Source of the DNA: Acanthochromis polyacanthus
Lineage: Eukaryota > Chordata > Actinopteri > Pomacentridae
NCBI RefSeq assembly: GCF_021347895.1
Contig: NC_067125.1
Coordinates: 26,293,697 to 26,357,696 of the forward strand
Reading direction: 5' to 3'
Length of the DNA stretch: 64,000 bases
Part shown: positions 1-63,260 of the stretch, in pieces
How positions within the stretch are numbered: position 1 is the first letter of the stretch
Layout of the letters: each line of letters begins with the position of its first letter
Notes under the pieces: model-generated
The model's database searches: none
Told to the model about the DNA's origin: nothing
Seen by the model: the letters and a program-made list of their open reading frames with translations, nothing else
Program-made: the position numbers and the translations under genes

Positions 1-60
1 CCTTATTTATTTGCTCTCAATAGTGAAATTTATTTGAAAAAATTCTATTGACATACCTTA

Positions 61-430
61 TTTTGTAAATTCATGCAAAACCAATTGTAAGACTCTCTGC
101 TGATGATATTCAACTCTTCTTTTGAACTGACAGCCAAGAAAAATGCCCTAAAAGATCAATCTTAGAATCTATCTTAACCTATTTTAATGTAATTTGAAGT
201 CTTAAAAAGATACATTACATTGTTTTTAAGATGCACTTGATATTGAAACTTTGATAATAATCTGACCACATACAGAATTTTGTAGATTTACATAGAGCTA
301 ATAACACAATATGCTGATGACATTCAAACTCTTCTTTCAAACCCAAACAAAAAGAAACATATTAAAGATCACTCTTAGGATCTATTTAAAGTTCATGTTA
401 ATGAGTTTGAAGATAGAGTAAAAATTGGAC
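61..430. repeat. Two diverged tandem copies, possible LINE reverse transcriptase remnant
   Basis: The stretch at about 97..210 resembles that at about 307..415: CTGATGATATTCAACTCTTC against CTGATGACATTCAAACTCTT, then matching downstream segments (AAAGATCAATCTTAGAATCT against AAAGATCACTCTTAGGATCT). Translated, the first block reads SADDIQLFF and the second YADDIQ, similar to the (Y/F)ADD box of non-LTR reverse transcriptases. No longer open frame survives. The family is not identified. Confidence 0.35.
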
Positions 431-614
431 AAGTATACATGCAAGTATGTCCCTTTAATCACTGGACAAAGGTTAAAAACAACACCACCAAAGATAAGAA
501 TTGATTTTAAATACTAGATACAAGATTGGAATGTCCAGCATTAACACAACAGCAAAACAAATATATAAGAAAATACTGCCCAATGTTCATCAAAGCATCT
601 GCAAGTTCCACTAC

Positions 615-52499
<51,885 letters not shown>

Positions 52500-52646
52500 C
52501 TTTCACCGAGGGTTATTCGCAGCTCCTCGGGAGAAAAGAGACAATCCTTCAGTTTTCTCCCTTCAGGATTTTTATTTGGATTTCTATTATCTCCTCTGCT
52601 ACGTCCCTCCTTCTTCTCCTTCTCCTTCCTCGCTGCTGTGCCCGTC

Positions 52647-52650
<4 letters not shown>

Positions 52651-52697
<47 letters not shown>
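52651..52697. promoter_or_regulatory. (TC)n tract in the ryr1 5' flank ((GA)n on the sense strand)
   Basis: About 23 TC units lie 150-200 bases upstream of the ryr1 start codon, inside a strongly purine-rich sense strand (52500..52700). The tract probably falls in the 5' UTR or core promoter. GA tracts often bind GAGA-type factors or form triplex DNA; no such role is shown here. Confidence 0.5.
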
Positions 52698-52702
<5 letters not shown>

Positions 52703-53051
52703 GGTGTTTGTGTGTGTGGGTGTGCTGGAGGACAGCGTGAGTCCTGCGCTCTCACGGTGGTGGTGAGAGAGAGTGACAGGAGGTAAGGCTGTCCCCCTCT
52801 CTCCTCTCGCCTCGACTCCCTCGGATGAGGGAGGAAGGGAGGGATGGGAGGAGGGAAGGCGAGGGAGGGGCAGGCACCTTGTTACACATTTACACCGCTC
52901 CCATCCCATCCCATCCCAATGTGCCGCCATGTTTGTAGAAGTGGGCCACTCCTTCACACAGGCGGCTCCCCACCTCCCCACCACTTCCTCCCTCGCTCTC
53001 TCTCTCGGCTCCATCACCCTCCCCTCCTTCTTCTTCCCACATGTCTGAGGC

Positions 53052-53059
53052 TATAAAAG
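53052..53059 (+). promoter_or_regulatory. Candidate TATA box of a plus-strand promoter
   Basis: TATAAAAG lies 553 bases from the ryr1 start codon on the opposite strand. About 65 bases downstream is a strong splice donor, CAAA then GTGAGTAAG (GT at 53125..53126). TATA box, expected start near 53085 and donor would make a short leader exon. It could belong to rasgrp4 or to a noncoding divergent transcript. Confidence 0.4.
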
Positions 53060-53299
53060 GAAAGAGGGGTGAGGACCTGCCTTTGGGGAGTGAGCAGTAC
53101 GAACACACGCACAAACTCCTCAAAGTGAGTAAGTCGGCTGCAAGAAAACCCCTTCAGACCGGAGCGCATCCCTCACTGCATGAGCTGCACCCAGAGTGAC
53201 ATGTTTGGAAATTGAGCTATCAGGCAGCAGATGAAGTTCAAAGTGAGGATATGTGTGGCAAAAATTAAAAATAGGGATCTGTAAGGTGGTAATCTGTGA

Positions 53300-54355
53300 G
53301 TCTAAATGACAAATTTGCAATAACTGACTATTCCTGTGGATTAAAATCAATTTAAGTTGAAGAATCTTGAGCTCATGGCCCCAAATAAAGCACTATATCT
53401 GAGCATAAACAACAACGCGACAAAATAAAGTTGCCGACCAAACACATCCTTAATCAAAAAACTCTAAGTGTCAACTAATCTACTTGATCAGTGACTCCAC
53501 CACTTTTAGTAAGTGAAGCAAGTTAACAGGGCTTTAAAAAAAAAAAGAGGATAAATATCTGATATTCTACATTTAGAATCCTAATTTTTGACTTCACATG
53601 GCTGATTTTGTCTAAGCAAGTGTTTTAAAACCAAAGGAGAATCATTTAACAACAACATAATGCAAAGAAAACTTTCTAAACTTCACATTAAAAGCATGAC
53701 CCTGTGAACATTTTTGCTCGGTATAAAGGTGAACTGAAAATAAAAACTGCTGCTGAATAATGTCCTGTTGATTACAAACAATGCCAAATTTACAATAGCT
53801 TGTTGTTCCTGTGGACTGAAATAAACTTAATTTTAAGAATCCTGAGATAATGGCCCCAAATAAATCACTACTTCTGAGTATAAACAACAATGTAAAAAAG
53901 CTAAAGTTAGAGACCAAAAACATCCTTAGTCAAAAAACTCTAAATGTCAGCTAGTCTGCCCATTTAGGAACGTGTAGATGAGGTTTAATCAGATCTGCTA
54001 ATGTCATTAAACATACTGTAAACCATGACAACAGACAAACAAAAAATCTACCTCTGTCAGGTAACAATGACTCGATCATTCTTAGTAATTGAAGTGAATT
54101 TACATTGCTTTTTAATTGAATAAAGGTCACAAAACATGATAAATACCTAATGCTCTACATTTAGAGTCCTAATCTTTGTCTTCACATTGCTGATTTTGCC
54201 GAAGCAACAGTTTAAAACCAAAGACGAATCATTTAACAACAACATAATGCAAAGAAAACCTGTTAAATTTCACATTAAAAGCATGACACTGTGAATATTT
54301 GGCATTTTTACTTGGTATAAAGGTGAATAATGTCCTGTTGATTACAAACAATGCA
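53300..54355. repeat. Tandem duplication upstream of ryr1
   Basis: Two diverged copies lie at about 53300..53775 and 53780..54355. Matching phrases occur in the same order, for example GGCCCCAAATAAAGCACTAT against GGCCCCAAATAAATCACTAC, and ATCATTTAACAACAACATAA in both. The second copy has about 110 extra bases in its middle (around 53960..54110). Confidence 0.85.
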
Positions 54356-55315
54356 ATCCTTATTTCAGCTGAGGCTCTTGTAACTGATAAACTGACCGTC
54401 TCTGTCCAAACGATCTGAGTAATGTGCTGGATCAAAGCGAGGCTCAACCTAAATCTTGGCACAGTCGTTGCAGAGGAAACCACCGATGCTTCCTTACAGT
54501 CCGATCGATAACAGAAGAGACGTTATGTCAGGCCTCTAATTAGCTCTGTGCACTTTCACACTTTGCCATAAAATATCAGATTTTTGCCATTGGTGTGTCA
54601 AAGCGGCAGCTAAAATCACTGATTAATGCCCGACAGATTATTCTTTTTCTTAACAGTCATTTTAACTGTTGCAGTGTTGCTATTAAAGGCCTCCTGAGAT
54701 CCTCTGTGCTGCCTTTAAGGGATGAATATTAATGAGTGGACATGAATCCAACAGGTCAAGTGGAGACATTACATCACAAAGGAACTATCTTATTGATTTC
54801 ATTTCATTTATTAATTAATGAATTGGTGTTATGTGCAAAGAATATATCAAGCAAAGATGCCACAATGAAAAATCAATGCTTTTCTCTGTTGTATATCAGT
54901 TTAACATGAATAGATTTGGAACTGATGTCAGCTTGGGTGCAGGAAATGAGTGAATTTTAGCATTTCCTCGTATTTCAGAGGAGGAAAAATCATTGAACCC
55001 CGCAGCTTTTGGTCAAAACAACCCCTGACACACAAAGGCCAGTGGTCTACATGGTGAGAAAGCAACATATTTTTTGCAGACTGCAAACTTGCATAATGTA
55101 AGGACTCCAAAAAAATCAAGTTATCTCTTCAGGAAATCAACAGTTCAGTGGATCTGCACGAGTGTCAGTGTCACACCCCTCCTGGTCATCACAGGCAGCA
55201 GGGATGCACCAGACGGGAAATCTGGAAGTCTGGGCAGGAAAGATGGAAAAAAAGAAAGCGCATCGCACACAGTGACAGAAGCAGCTTTCACACACAAACA
55301 CACACACACCCTTAC

Positions 55316-55404
55316 CTCCGCAGTCTCCATCTGGCAGCCTTCAGCATGCTTCCCTTCACGTCCATCGTCTCCCTCCGCAGCAGCAGCAGCTGGCAGCGGA
55401 ACCG
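55316..55404 (-). other. Candidate minus-strand exon with strong start context and splice donor
   Basis: On the minus strand an ATG in good context (A at -3, G at +4, near 55367) opens MDVKGSMLKAARWRLR, and CTGCGGAG is followed by gtaagg (donor at about 55314..55315). The region is GC-rich compared with its surroundings. No protein similarity was recognised, and the sequence could be a promoter-associated chance frame. Confidence 0.25.
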
Positions 55405-56816
55405 ATGTGTCGGGACGCCGCTCGCCGGGATACAACTCCGTCCGGCAGGCAGGGGGAGGTGGAGGCGGAGGTGATACGGCACTGATGCGGAACTAACATG
55501 AATTCTGGGAGTATGAGTCCTGAGTCAGATGTCACCTGTTTTCTGCCAACTCACGAGTCCGTTTCCTTGCAGTTGCGGCGCTGCGCCTCCGGGCTGCGAC
55601 ATTGCACCGAGAACCGGAGCCAAAAGGCCTCACAGGGAGTCCAGGAGGATCAATTAGCAATAAAAGTGAACAAAGGTAGGTGTTGTATGCTGGTGTGATC
55701 CAGATTATTGTGCGGATGCATTATAAATGTATCCAGAATTCCTTACAAACGTATAAAAAGTGAAATTAATTGGTTACTTTCACTTTCGGTCACCATCAAT
55801 GCATGCCAGAACCATGAATTTACATTTTTAAAGCTATTTAAGCTTTAAAACAAATTGCACTTAACTCAGAAACTAAATATTATTCAGAAAATAAAGCTAC
55901 ACATGGGTGCAATTCAACTTTAAAGTGGCAAGTCTACTGCAAAAAAATGTGTGTTATATTAACTCTGAGGGTTAGCTGTCTTTAAATTTACCATCGAAGT
56001 TGATTGCAAGCTTCCTTTTTTAACTAAGTATTGCTTAAGATTACAGTAAGATGACCACACTGTCAGGAAGCAGCATTAAATACTGTTTCTCCCTCTGTGA
56101 CATTTGCATACTCTGTCCAAGTCCCTCGAGTGATCTCCTTTCTAATGCAAATCCAAAATGCATTTTTTAGGTGTTTTCGGACTTGGCATGCGAGGTCTGC
56201 AGGAGGCCTGCCCTGTGCATCTTTCCCTGCTTTTCAATGCCGTATCGGCGGCTCTCCCTGCCAGCCAGTCAGCTTCCTGCAGCAAAGAAGCCACCTCTGC
56301 TGACTGTGGGGTGGCGGGGGGTGACATTAATGGTTGCCTCTTCCTCTTGGTGTGATAAAACAAGGATTCCTTTGAGCCCACCCTGTCCAGCTGCACGACC
56401 ACATTCACCAGCACAAACACTACCTCCCTGTGTAATCACTCGCCACCCTGAGAAATGACAGCGGGAGTTGGTCAAAAAAGAGAAGAAGAGGAAGAAAAGG
56501 AAGAAATCAGGATGATAGACATGCTCTGGGGGACCCTGGAGACCTGCAGGGCGACAAATCCAGAGAGGAGACACGTGTCGGGATTCAACAATGTTATCAG
56601 ACACTTGATGATTTACTGCCAGATTCTGGTGCCAAGATCAGACCAAGAAGTGACGCTGAGGTGCGGCTTGTTGTGTTGACAGATGTCTCCTCCTGGCTGA
56701 TGTCGCTCATATGATTGCTCATCACTATCTCTCTCGAACTCTCCTCCTCCTTCCTCTGTTGGTACTGCATTTGTGTTCACTATTCTCTCTCTCTTCCTCC
56801 TCTCCCCTCCCCCTTG

Positions 56817-56853
56817 CACACACACAAACACACACACACACACACACACACAC
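56817..56853. repeat. (CA)n microsatellite
   Basis: A nearly perfect CA run lies in the intergenic region, about 0.5 kb upstream of the rasgrp4 start. Confidence 0.9.
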
Positions 56854-57318
56854 GTACACACAGAAACTGATGTGAGTTCCCCTATCTATCAGAGCCAGTT
56901 CCTCCATTTAAGATGCTGACTTGTTTATGTTGAAGGGGACAAGTGAATGACTTTTGGCGGCTCTTACACTGCACTTCGAGGGCTCGTGTGAGGCGGGGGT
57001 TTTTTGTCTTCTGTTTTGTTGCAGGAAATGGGGGCCTGAAGTCTGTTTAGCTGCTGATTTGCGGTTGATAGAGAAGGGAGATTAACTGAGACACGTCTGA
57101 TAAGGCGTGGAGTGTTTTTTTAAGTGGATGACTGGCAGGTGAGCAGCCCTCAGCCCCAGCAGCTCTCCGTCCTGGGCACATAAACAAGACAGAGGACACA
57201 GAGGAGGAGGAGGAGGAGGAGGAGGAGCGGGGTCAACCATGGAGCTGTAGGGACACGCTCAGATGCCCGAGCAGATCGCCAGTGGAGGAGGAGTGCTGCT
57301 CAGGAGAACAACTCTGCA

Positions 57319-57335
57319 ATGAACAAGACCAAAAG
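57319..57335 (+). CDS. rasgrp4: RasGRP-family exon 1 (start codon; RASGRP4-like)
   Basis: The exon encodes ATG plus MNKTK and two bases of the sixth codon, ending AAAAG before a gtaact donor. Joining it to 63085 completes an Arg codon and gives MNKTKRKPNVES, which resembles the MNRK start of mammalian RASGRP4. The upstream leader is purine-rich with a (GGA)n tract at about 57202..57228. RASGRPs are diacylglycerol- and Ca2+-responsive Ras exchange factors. I could not define the transcription start. Confidence 0.75.
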
Positions 57336-58628
57336 GTAACTGAAGAAAGAGGAGAGTGCATTGAAACTGAGACCCACTTGCAGCGAAGTCTGAGTATGTG
57401 TCAGCAGCGAGTGTGCAGCCGTGATGTGTGAACCTTGAGGTTGTATCTGAGAGGCAGTGTGGTTTGTGCAAAAGGCTCCCCGACGAGTCGGAGAGAAACA
57501 AGGGCACTTTGGTTTTATTTTCCGCCTTCACTGAGTGTGTGTGTTCTACCAGTTATTTCAGCTTGCAAACAGCAGCTTTGTGTTGCAGCTAATGTCTTTG
57601 ACCTGCATATCAGTCAGGGATATCAACTTCTCAAATTATTTGTGTGTACTGCACACAACTGAGCCCTGTTGTTCAACAGTGGTGCGTGCCTGCTCACCTT
57701 TCCATGGAAATGTGTTTTGCTTCTCTGTTGTGTCCACTTCAGCTGCATTTTCATGTCAGCTCACTGATGTTTTTTTTTTCGTTTGATCTTAGATGAAACT
57801 GACAGACTACATATTTAGCTGCCTGTGTTGTCAGTCGCAGTTTTTTTGCTGCTGTAGTTGTGACCGCAGGCCTTATCAGATTGCCTGGAATGAGAGGGTT
57901 GTGTGTGTCAAATGTTAAGGCGGTCGGAGGTGTCAGTTCTGTGTGATTTTTGCTACCTGAGTTTAAGGAGGACCGGCGGAGTGGCCGCGTTTCTGTGCTT
58001 CCCCTTCAGTGGCAAGATTATCTGGATTCAACACATGAGGCCAGGTTTAGGTTTTAAAGAAGTACAAATGAAAAAATTAAATAAGAAATACAGTTCAGGT
58101 AAAAAGCAAAGAGGAACATGTTAATGAGAATCTAAATCCACATGAAAGGAAATTATAATCATCAAAAAGAAGTAAAATAACTTAACCCTGGGCCCAAAGA
58201 GGGAAAGAAAGTCTGTACTTGCATAGGTTTGATTTTGTGACAGTTCTTTCCTTGTCTACGTCACAAAGCAGCTTCAAAGTTTGTGGAGATATCTGCGGTT
58301 TTTCTAGATGCTACAGGGGTTTTATGTTTCACCAAATAAATGAACGGCTCGTTGCGGGAGATGCATCCCCTTGATGCGAAGGGAAACAAGAACGCAGGTT
58401 GTGAGAGGGGAGAGCGAGGGAAAAAGAGCCGCACACAAACAAGGCCTTCAAAGGGCCTGGGGTTCAATTAATCAATTAAGGGAAGAAAGAGAGGAATTTG
58501 CATATCCCCCCGCCAGTGTGAGAGCAAGAGAGGGAGAAAAGTGGGGGGGGAGGAGGAGGAGGAGGGGAGCTGGATCTGCAGCCAGGAGTCCTGACACGGA
58601 TGGGAAAGGCAGTGAGAGGGGGATTTCC

Positions 58629-58655
58629 AGGGAGAGAGAGAGAGAGAGAGAGAGA
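58629..58655. repeat. (GA)n microsatellite in rasgrp4 intron 1
   Basis: A short perfect GA run lies in a purine-rich stretch of about 300 bases (58480..58790). Confidence 0.9.
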
Positions 58656-61393
58656 AAAAAGGAGAAGCTGTTTCCTGAAAGGCTTGAATAGAACAAGGAT
58701 GAAGGAAGAGGAAAAAAGTGGGTGAAGGAGGAGTTGTTGAGGAGGAAGGAGGTGTGGAAGGTCTTCCTAGAGCAGAATCAGGGATGTGATGGAGTCACAG
58801 CCAAGTTCATCGATACTGCTGAGAGTTTTTCTTTATTGTCACACAAACAAAGATTTCTTTCACCGTCGGCTTGTTCCCATGGATGCACTGTTACGTATAT
58901 ACAAGAGGAATCATTACCCGACTCTTAGGAAAAACGTGAATGCAAATACCCAAACAGTAACTCAGACTGTGTGCTGATTTGCATGGGAATCCACCACGCG
59001 CTGCCTCTGAAGGCTGCCGGCTCCTCACACAGAGGACAGACGTTTGACTGCTGCTCTGTGTTTTACCTGCTCAGCTCTCAGGGGGGGAAATTCCCTGACA
59101 GACGTCATGACATCGACAACATTTCCCCATCAGCATTTCTGTTTGTAGTCGCGACCGTGTCTCCTCGAGTGTGCAACCGCTCTGACAGCAAGTGGATTCG
59201 CTGTGAGTTAAAGAGAGAGCTGAGGAGTTGTAAAGGGCACCAAGATAAGAGAAACCACCGAATACAAGTCAGAAATGAACTGACTGAAAGCACAGCACTG
59301 GATATTCGTATAAGTTTCTTTTTCAGTCTGTTTTCTCAAGTAGTCTAGATGGTAAAATACAAAAAAATGAACTATATACATCTAGATATTGTTGCATACA
59401 TTTAACTTTTAACTGGAAAACATAATGAAAATATAAAGGATGCATGTGTTACAACTACTTAAATGAGAGCTTTCTTTTAATGAAACATTAAACAAACTGA
59501 AGTTCTCTTTGAGTTTGGGAAAATAGACATAATCCCAATTTATTGCTATATTTAGTAAAAATGAATCAACTTATCAATGACAGTAATCATCAGTCGAAGA
59601 CCTGTAATAATTGTTATTGGGAGGCCCTGCGGAAAGAACCAGAGGCCTAATAGATAAGGAAATAGTCTCCAGAACTGAAAAGACATATTTGTGCCTATTG
59701 TTCAGTGTGATATTTTTCAGTGTGCCTTTTTATTTTGTAACATTTTTTATAAGTTGTAGCAGTTTTATCTGGTTTTGGATGTTAAACAATCTGTTTCTGG
59801 ACAGTTTCATTTATATAATTCCTCCATAAAGTTGTGATTTAAGCTTTTTTTTTCCAATTATTTGAGGGAATTTATCAGAGTATCTGTTTCATTATAGATC
59901 CACGAGGGGATGCTTTCTATCTTACGCTGTATTGGGCCAAGTATGTCAAATAATGTGGAGAATATACTGAAAGTCCCTTTTGTAGAATGAAAAAAGTGGA
60001 AGCTAGCATTGCTATTAATCAGCTAAAGATCAACTGTAAGCACATGAGGAGGTCAGGGTTTCAAAATCTGAGCAAAAAATGCCCTTTTGAGAATCTTTAA
60101 TGGTTTCTAAACTGCTAAACAACATGGACAATTACTATTGTTATCAACTAACAGAGAATTTGTGGACCAAAATCACAAATTGAAAGCAAAAATTGAGAAC
60201 AAAACTATCTAAAAGGTTAAGTATAGAGAGAGGCATGCAGTCCTTCAATTTATCTTAAAAAGCATGTGATTAGATGCAGAGTCTTCACTGGACAGAGCTG
60301 TAGAAGTGTGTGACTCAGGTACAGATTAAACTAACCCCAAACAGCTTGATGGTAAAACCGAGTTACCTATCTTCACAGCAGAACATCCCACAGTGGGACA
60401 GGACATGCTGTGCTGTTGGGTGTTTTGAAATCAGTAGCCAGACAGTGTAATGAGGCGAAGAGCGGGAGAATTTTTGTTGCCCAGCAGGTTTTCGAACCAG
60501 CCTCCTGCAGCTGGACTGACTGCCGGCCTGCAGAGACGTGGAGTCATCACTTTGTGTCCCCCCCACATGTTCTGTATCCAGGCATGACTGGATGGCACAT
60601 CATGCCCAAGCAGTTCGTGGTAGAGATGATCGGTGAATGTCACCCCGTATGTCTGCAGGAAATTGCGCATGCATAATGTCCTCTCTTGTGTTGTACATAA
60701 ATCAGACCTAATGTATTTTCTGTGATGCATATTCTATACTACATATGTATTTGTGTGCGTGTCTGTGCAGGCTGTGAGTGGGCAGGGGAAATGAGCCGCG
60801 CACACAATCGCAGGTTAAGAGAAGGGGATGTAGGTCTGGTCATTCAGGGAACTTGTCGCCAGTTCTCTGAAGTACTCGCTGTTTCCTGGTAATGTCATCA
60901 CATTAGCTGCAGCATAGAGATCAACACAGTTTCATATTATTACATAATACGCTCAGTTTGTACAGAAGCGTGGCAACGAAATCTGAAGTTTTAACACCTT
61001 TAAAAAGAAGACACGCAATGATCAGGGTTCAACTGAACATTTGGTTACATTTATTGTTTTGCCGCAGGACTGTGGAGCAGTAGCTGTTTTGCAAAGCTAA
61101 AGCAAAATACCAGATAAAATGTCAAAAGCATAATTATGAAAGGAATCAGTTACTAGTTGTTGTGAAATACAGTCAGATGTTGCTCAACTGAGCAACTGAT
61201 CTGAAGAGGAACCATAAATCTAATCATGAAACAAAAAACCCCCAAAGAGTAAACTCCTAAAGAGCAACTTAACATTATTCCATCTGAAATCATCAGGACC
61301 ATCTCTGATTGGCTTGAAGCATTTTATTAATAGATTGTATCGTCATAGATTGACGTATTCAGTACTTTACAAGATTACATTTTTGAAAACTGC

Positions 61394-61940
61394 CCGTCGA
61401 CCCACTTTGAGTTGAGGCTGTGTTTGAATGACAACATCTCAGGGACTATTAAATAAATAAACCCATTTAAATAATGTAAAGAATCTTTTTAGTTATATTT
61501 TGACTTCAGCGTTCTGTTCTACTTGGGTTAGGTTTATCTACCAATGTTTTGGGTCACGAAAATCCAACAAAAATGACTTCCTTTCATTTTCGTGATGAAA
61601 TATTTCATATCAAAAAGTACCCTGTATGCCGTGTTTTGTATTATTGCACCACAAACCTACATGTGGTTCACAAAATATCACTAGTTGACTTCTGCGTTTT
61701 CAATTTTGTTGTTAATGTGAGTTACATGATGGGACTTTTCATGACGGCTTCACTTTTTTTTCATATTTCAACTCACCCATAATCAGAGATCGTACTTGTC
61801 CAACATTGTGACTTCAATGGCATGATGAGAACTAATACTGAAAGTTTCAGGTTTTTATTTGTAACAGTTCCTGAGGTATTGTCGTTCAAACAGCTTCAAA
61901 TTTCAATATGTGAACAAACCTGCTGAAAGTTGGCCGATGG
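61394..61940. mobile_element. MITE with inverted ends, family copy 2 (rasgrp4 intron 1)
   Basis: The right end (CAGCTTCAAATTTCAATATG then CTGCTGAAAGTTGG) matches the right end of the element at 17464..17922. The left end (GACCCACTTTGAG, then GACAACATCTCAGGGACTAT) is its approximate inverse. Boundaries are approximate because the copy is diverged. Confidence 0.5.
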
Positions 61941-63084
61941 GCGGTTTTCTCAGAAAGCATTTGACATAATACAGAGTTTCACAAATGTCCTTTATAAATA
62001 TCCATATTTTTTATTAATTCATTTATTTATGTTATTAATTGTTGGTGATTTGAAATGGAGGAGAAGACTGTTCCTTGATATTCATTGATTAAAAGGTCAT
62101 TTGACTTCACTCAACATCAGTCCAGCTTCACTGTGAGGTCTGCCCACTATATTTGATCTAAGGATTCAGAGTTCTCCTTGTTTAAAAAGCTACCATTGAA
62201 AGCCAACGGAAGGAATAATAGCATCAACATTATCCTTATATTTGTTTCAGGACATCAGTCAGCATTGGACTTGATCATTACTGCTAAAACATAGTAGAAA
62301 AGAGCGTGGAGTTCAATCAAACAGTGATATTTTCTTCTCAGTCTGAATATTCTTGCAACTTGATGAAGTAAATCTCTCTATTATTTCATAAACTGAAAGA
62401 ATATGATGTGTTATTACACTGACAGCATCTAAATGTGATGTCAGATTGCACTTTTTTAGCCTGACCTCCAAATTTTCTGACTGTGGTCAAAACTACTTAA
62501 TAAACACAGCTGTGCTGCTAGTTTTTAGAGCCTGGCTCATTATAATTAGACACAACAAACTTAATAACATAATGATCTTCTCTACTCTCGATGTTTCATT
62601 TAAATGACTTTAGGAAGACACAGGTTTGGGCTCCATGTTTCAAAGAGGAAAGAATGTGAGCATCTGTGAACAACTTCAACTTAAAGGTTTCTAAATTCAC
62701 AGAAAAAGGTGAAATACAGTCAACCTGTAGGTCTCAACATCTAAACCTACATGCTTAACAACATAGCAGTCCCCGCAAATTCAGTTTTTCCAGCTCATAT
62801 GACAGAAAATGAAAAAGATCTCAGCCACTGTCTGTCTTCTCAGCATCTTAAAGTAAGATTCACACAAAGCTGTTGTTGTTTGAAGATATTCTGCCTTTGC
62901 ACGATGGTTCAGACAGCTGCAGAGCTGTAGCGAACCTTATCAGATGTAGAGAGCAGCGTTTCCTCAGATGCTGACCTGCACTATCTCACCACATTTGCTC
63001 TACTTATTTCTAGTCTACTTACGCTCCCCGTCTCTTTCTCTCTCTCACTCTCTATATATGTCTCTTTCACTGTGTTTTTCTCAG

Positions 63085-63260
63085 GAAGCCCAACGTGGAG
63101 AGTCCTGGTGTGCTGAAGAGCAAGAAGCTGGTCCAGCGGAGGAGGAATACATGTCCCAGTCCTCAGGACATCAGCCGGGCCCTGCAGAGCCCCAGCGCTG
63201 CTCCCAGTGCCAGCGCCGCCAGCCTGGATGAGCTCATCCAGCGCTGCCTCAACTGCTTTG
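63085..63260 (+). CDS. rasgrp4: RasGRP-family exon 2 (RASGRP4-like), gene continues beyond window
   Basis: The exon is preceded by a pyrimidine tract and cag, and followed by gtcagt. It encodes KPNVESPGVLKSKKLVQRRR, NTCPSPQDISRAL, a short Ser/Ala-rich linker and SLDELIQRCLNCF. RASGRP4 shows the same order: a basic stretch, TCPSPREIS, then DELLEKCIQSF at the start of the Ras exchanger N-terminal motif. RASGRP4 lies head to head with RYR1 in human, and the arrangement is the same here. The catalytic CDC25 domain, EF hands and C1 domain would lie to the right. No further exon is visible in 63261..64000. Confidence 0.85.

Larger units (their letters stand above)
57336..63084 (+). other. rasgrp4: rasgrp4 intron 1
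   Basis: This 5.75 kb intron begins with gtaact and ends with a long pyrimidine tract and cag. It holds a purine-rich segment (58480..58790) and the second MITE copy, and otherwise unremarkable AT-rich sequence. Confidence 0.7.

Noticed and set aside
55074..55496. 140-codon plus-strand frame between the genes
   Set aside because: It has no recognisable domain or splice context, and overlapping frames are open on both strands in this GC-rich patch.
63085..63260. Identification as RASGRP1, 2 or 3
   Set aside because: The basic N terminus followed by TCPSP(Q/R)(D/E)IS is the RASGRP4 pattern as I know it, and the location next to RYR1 fits RASGRP4; a search would settle it.
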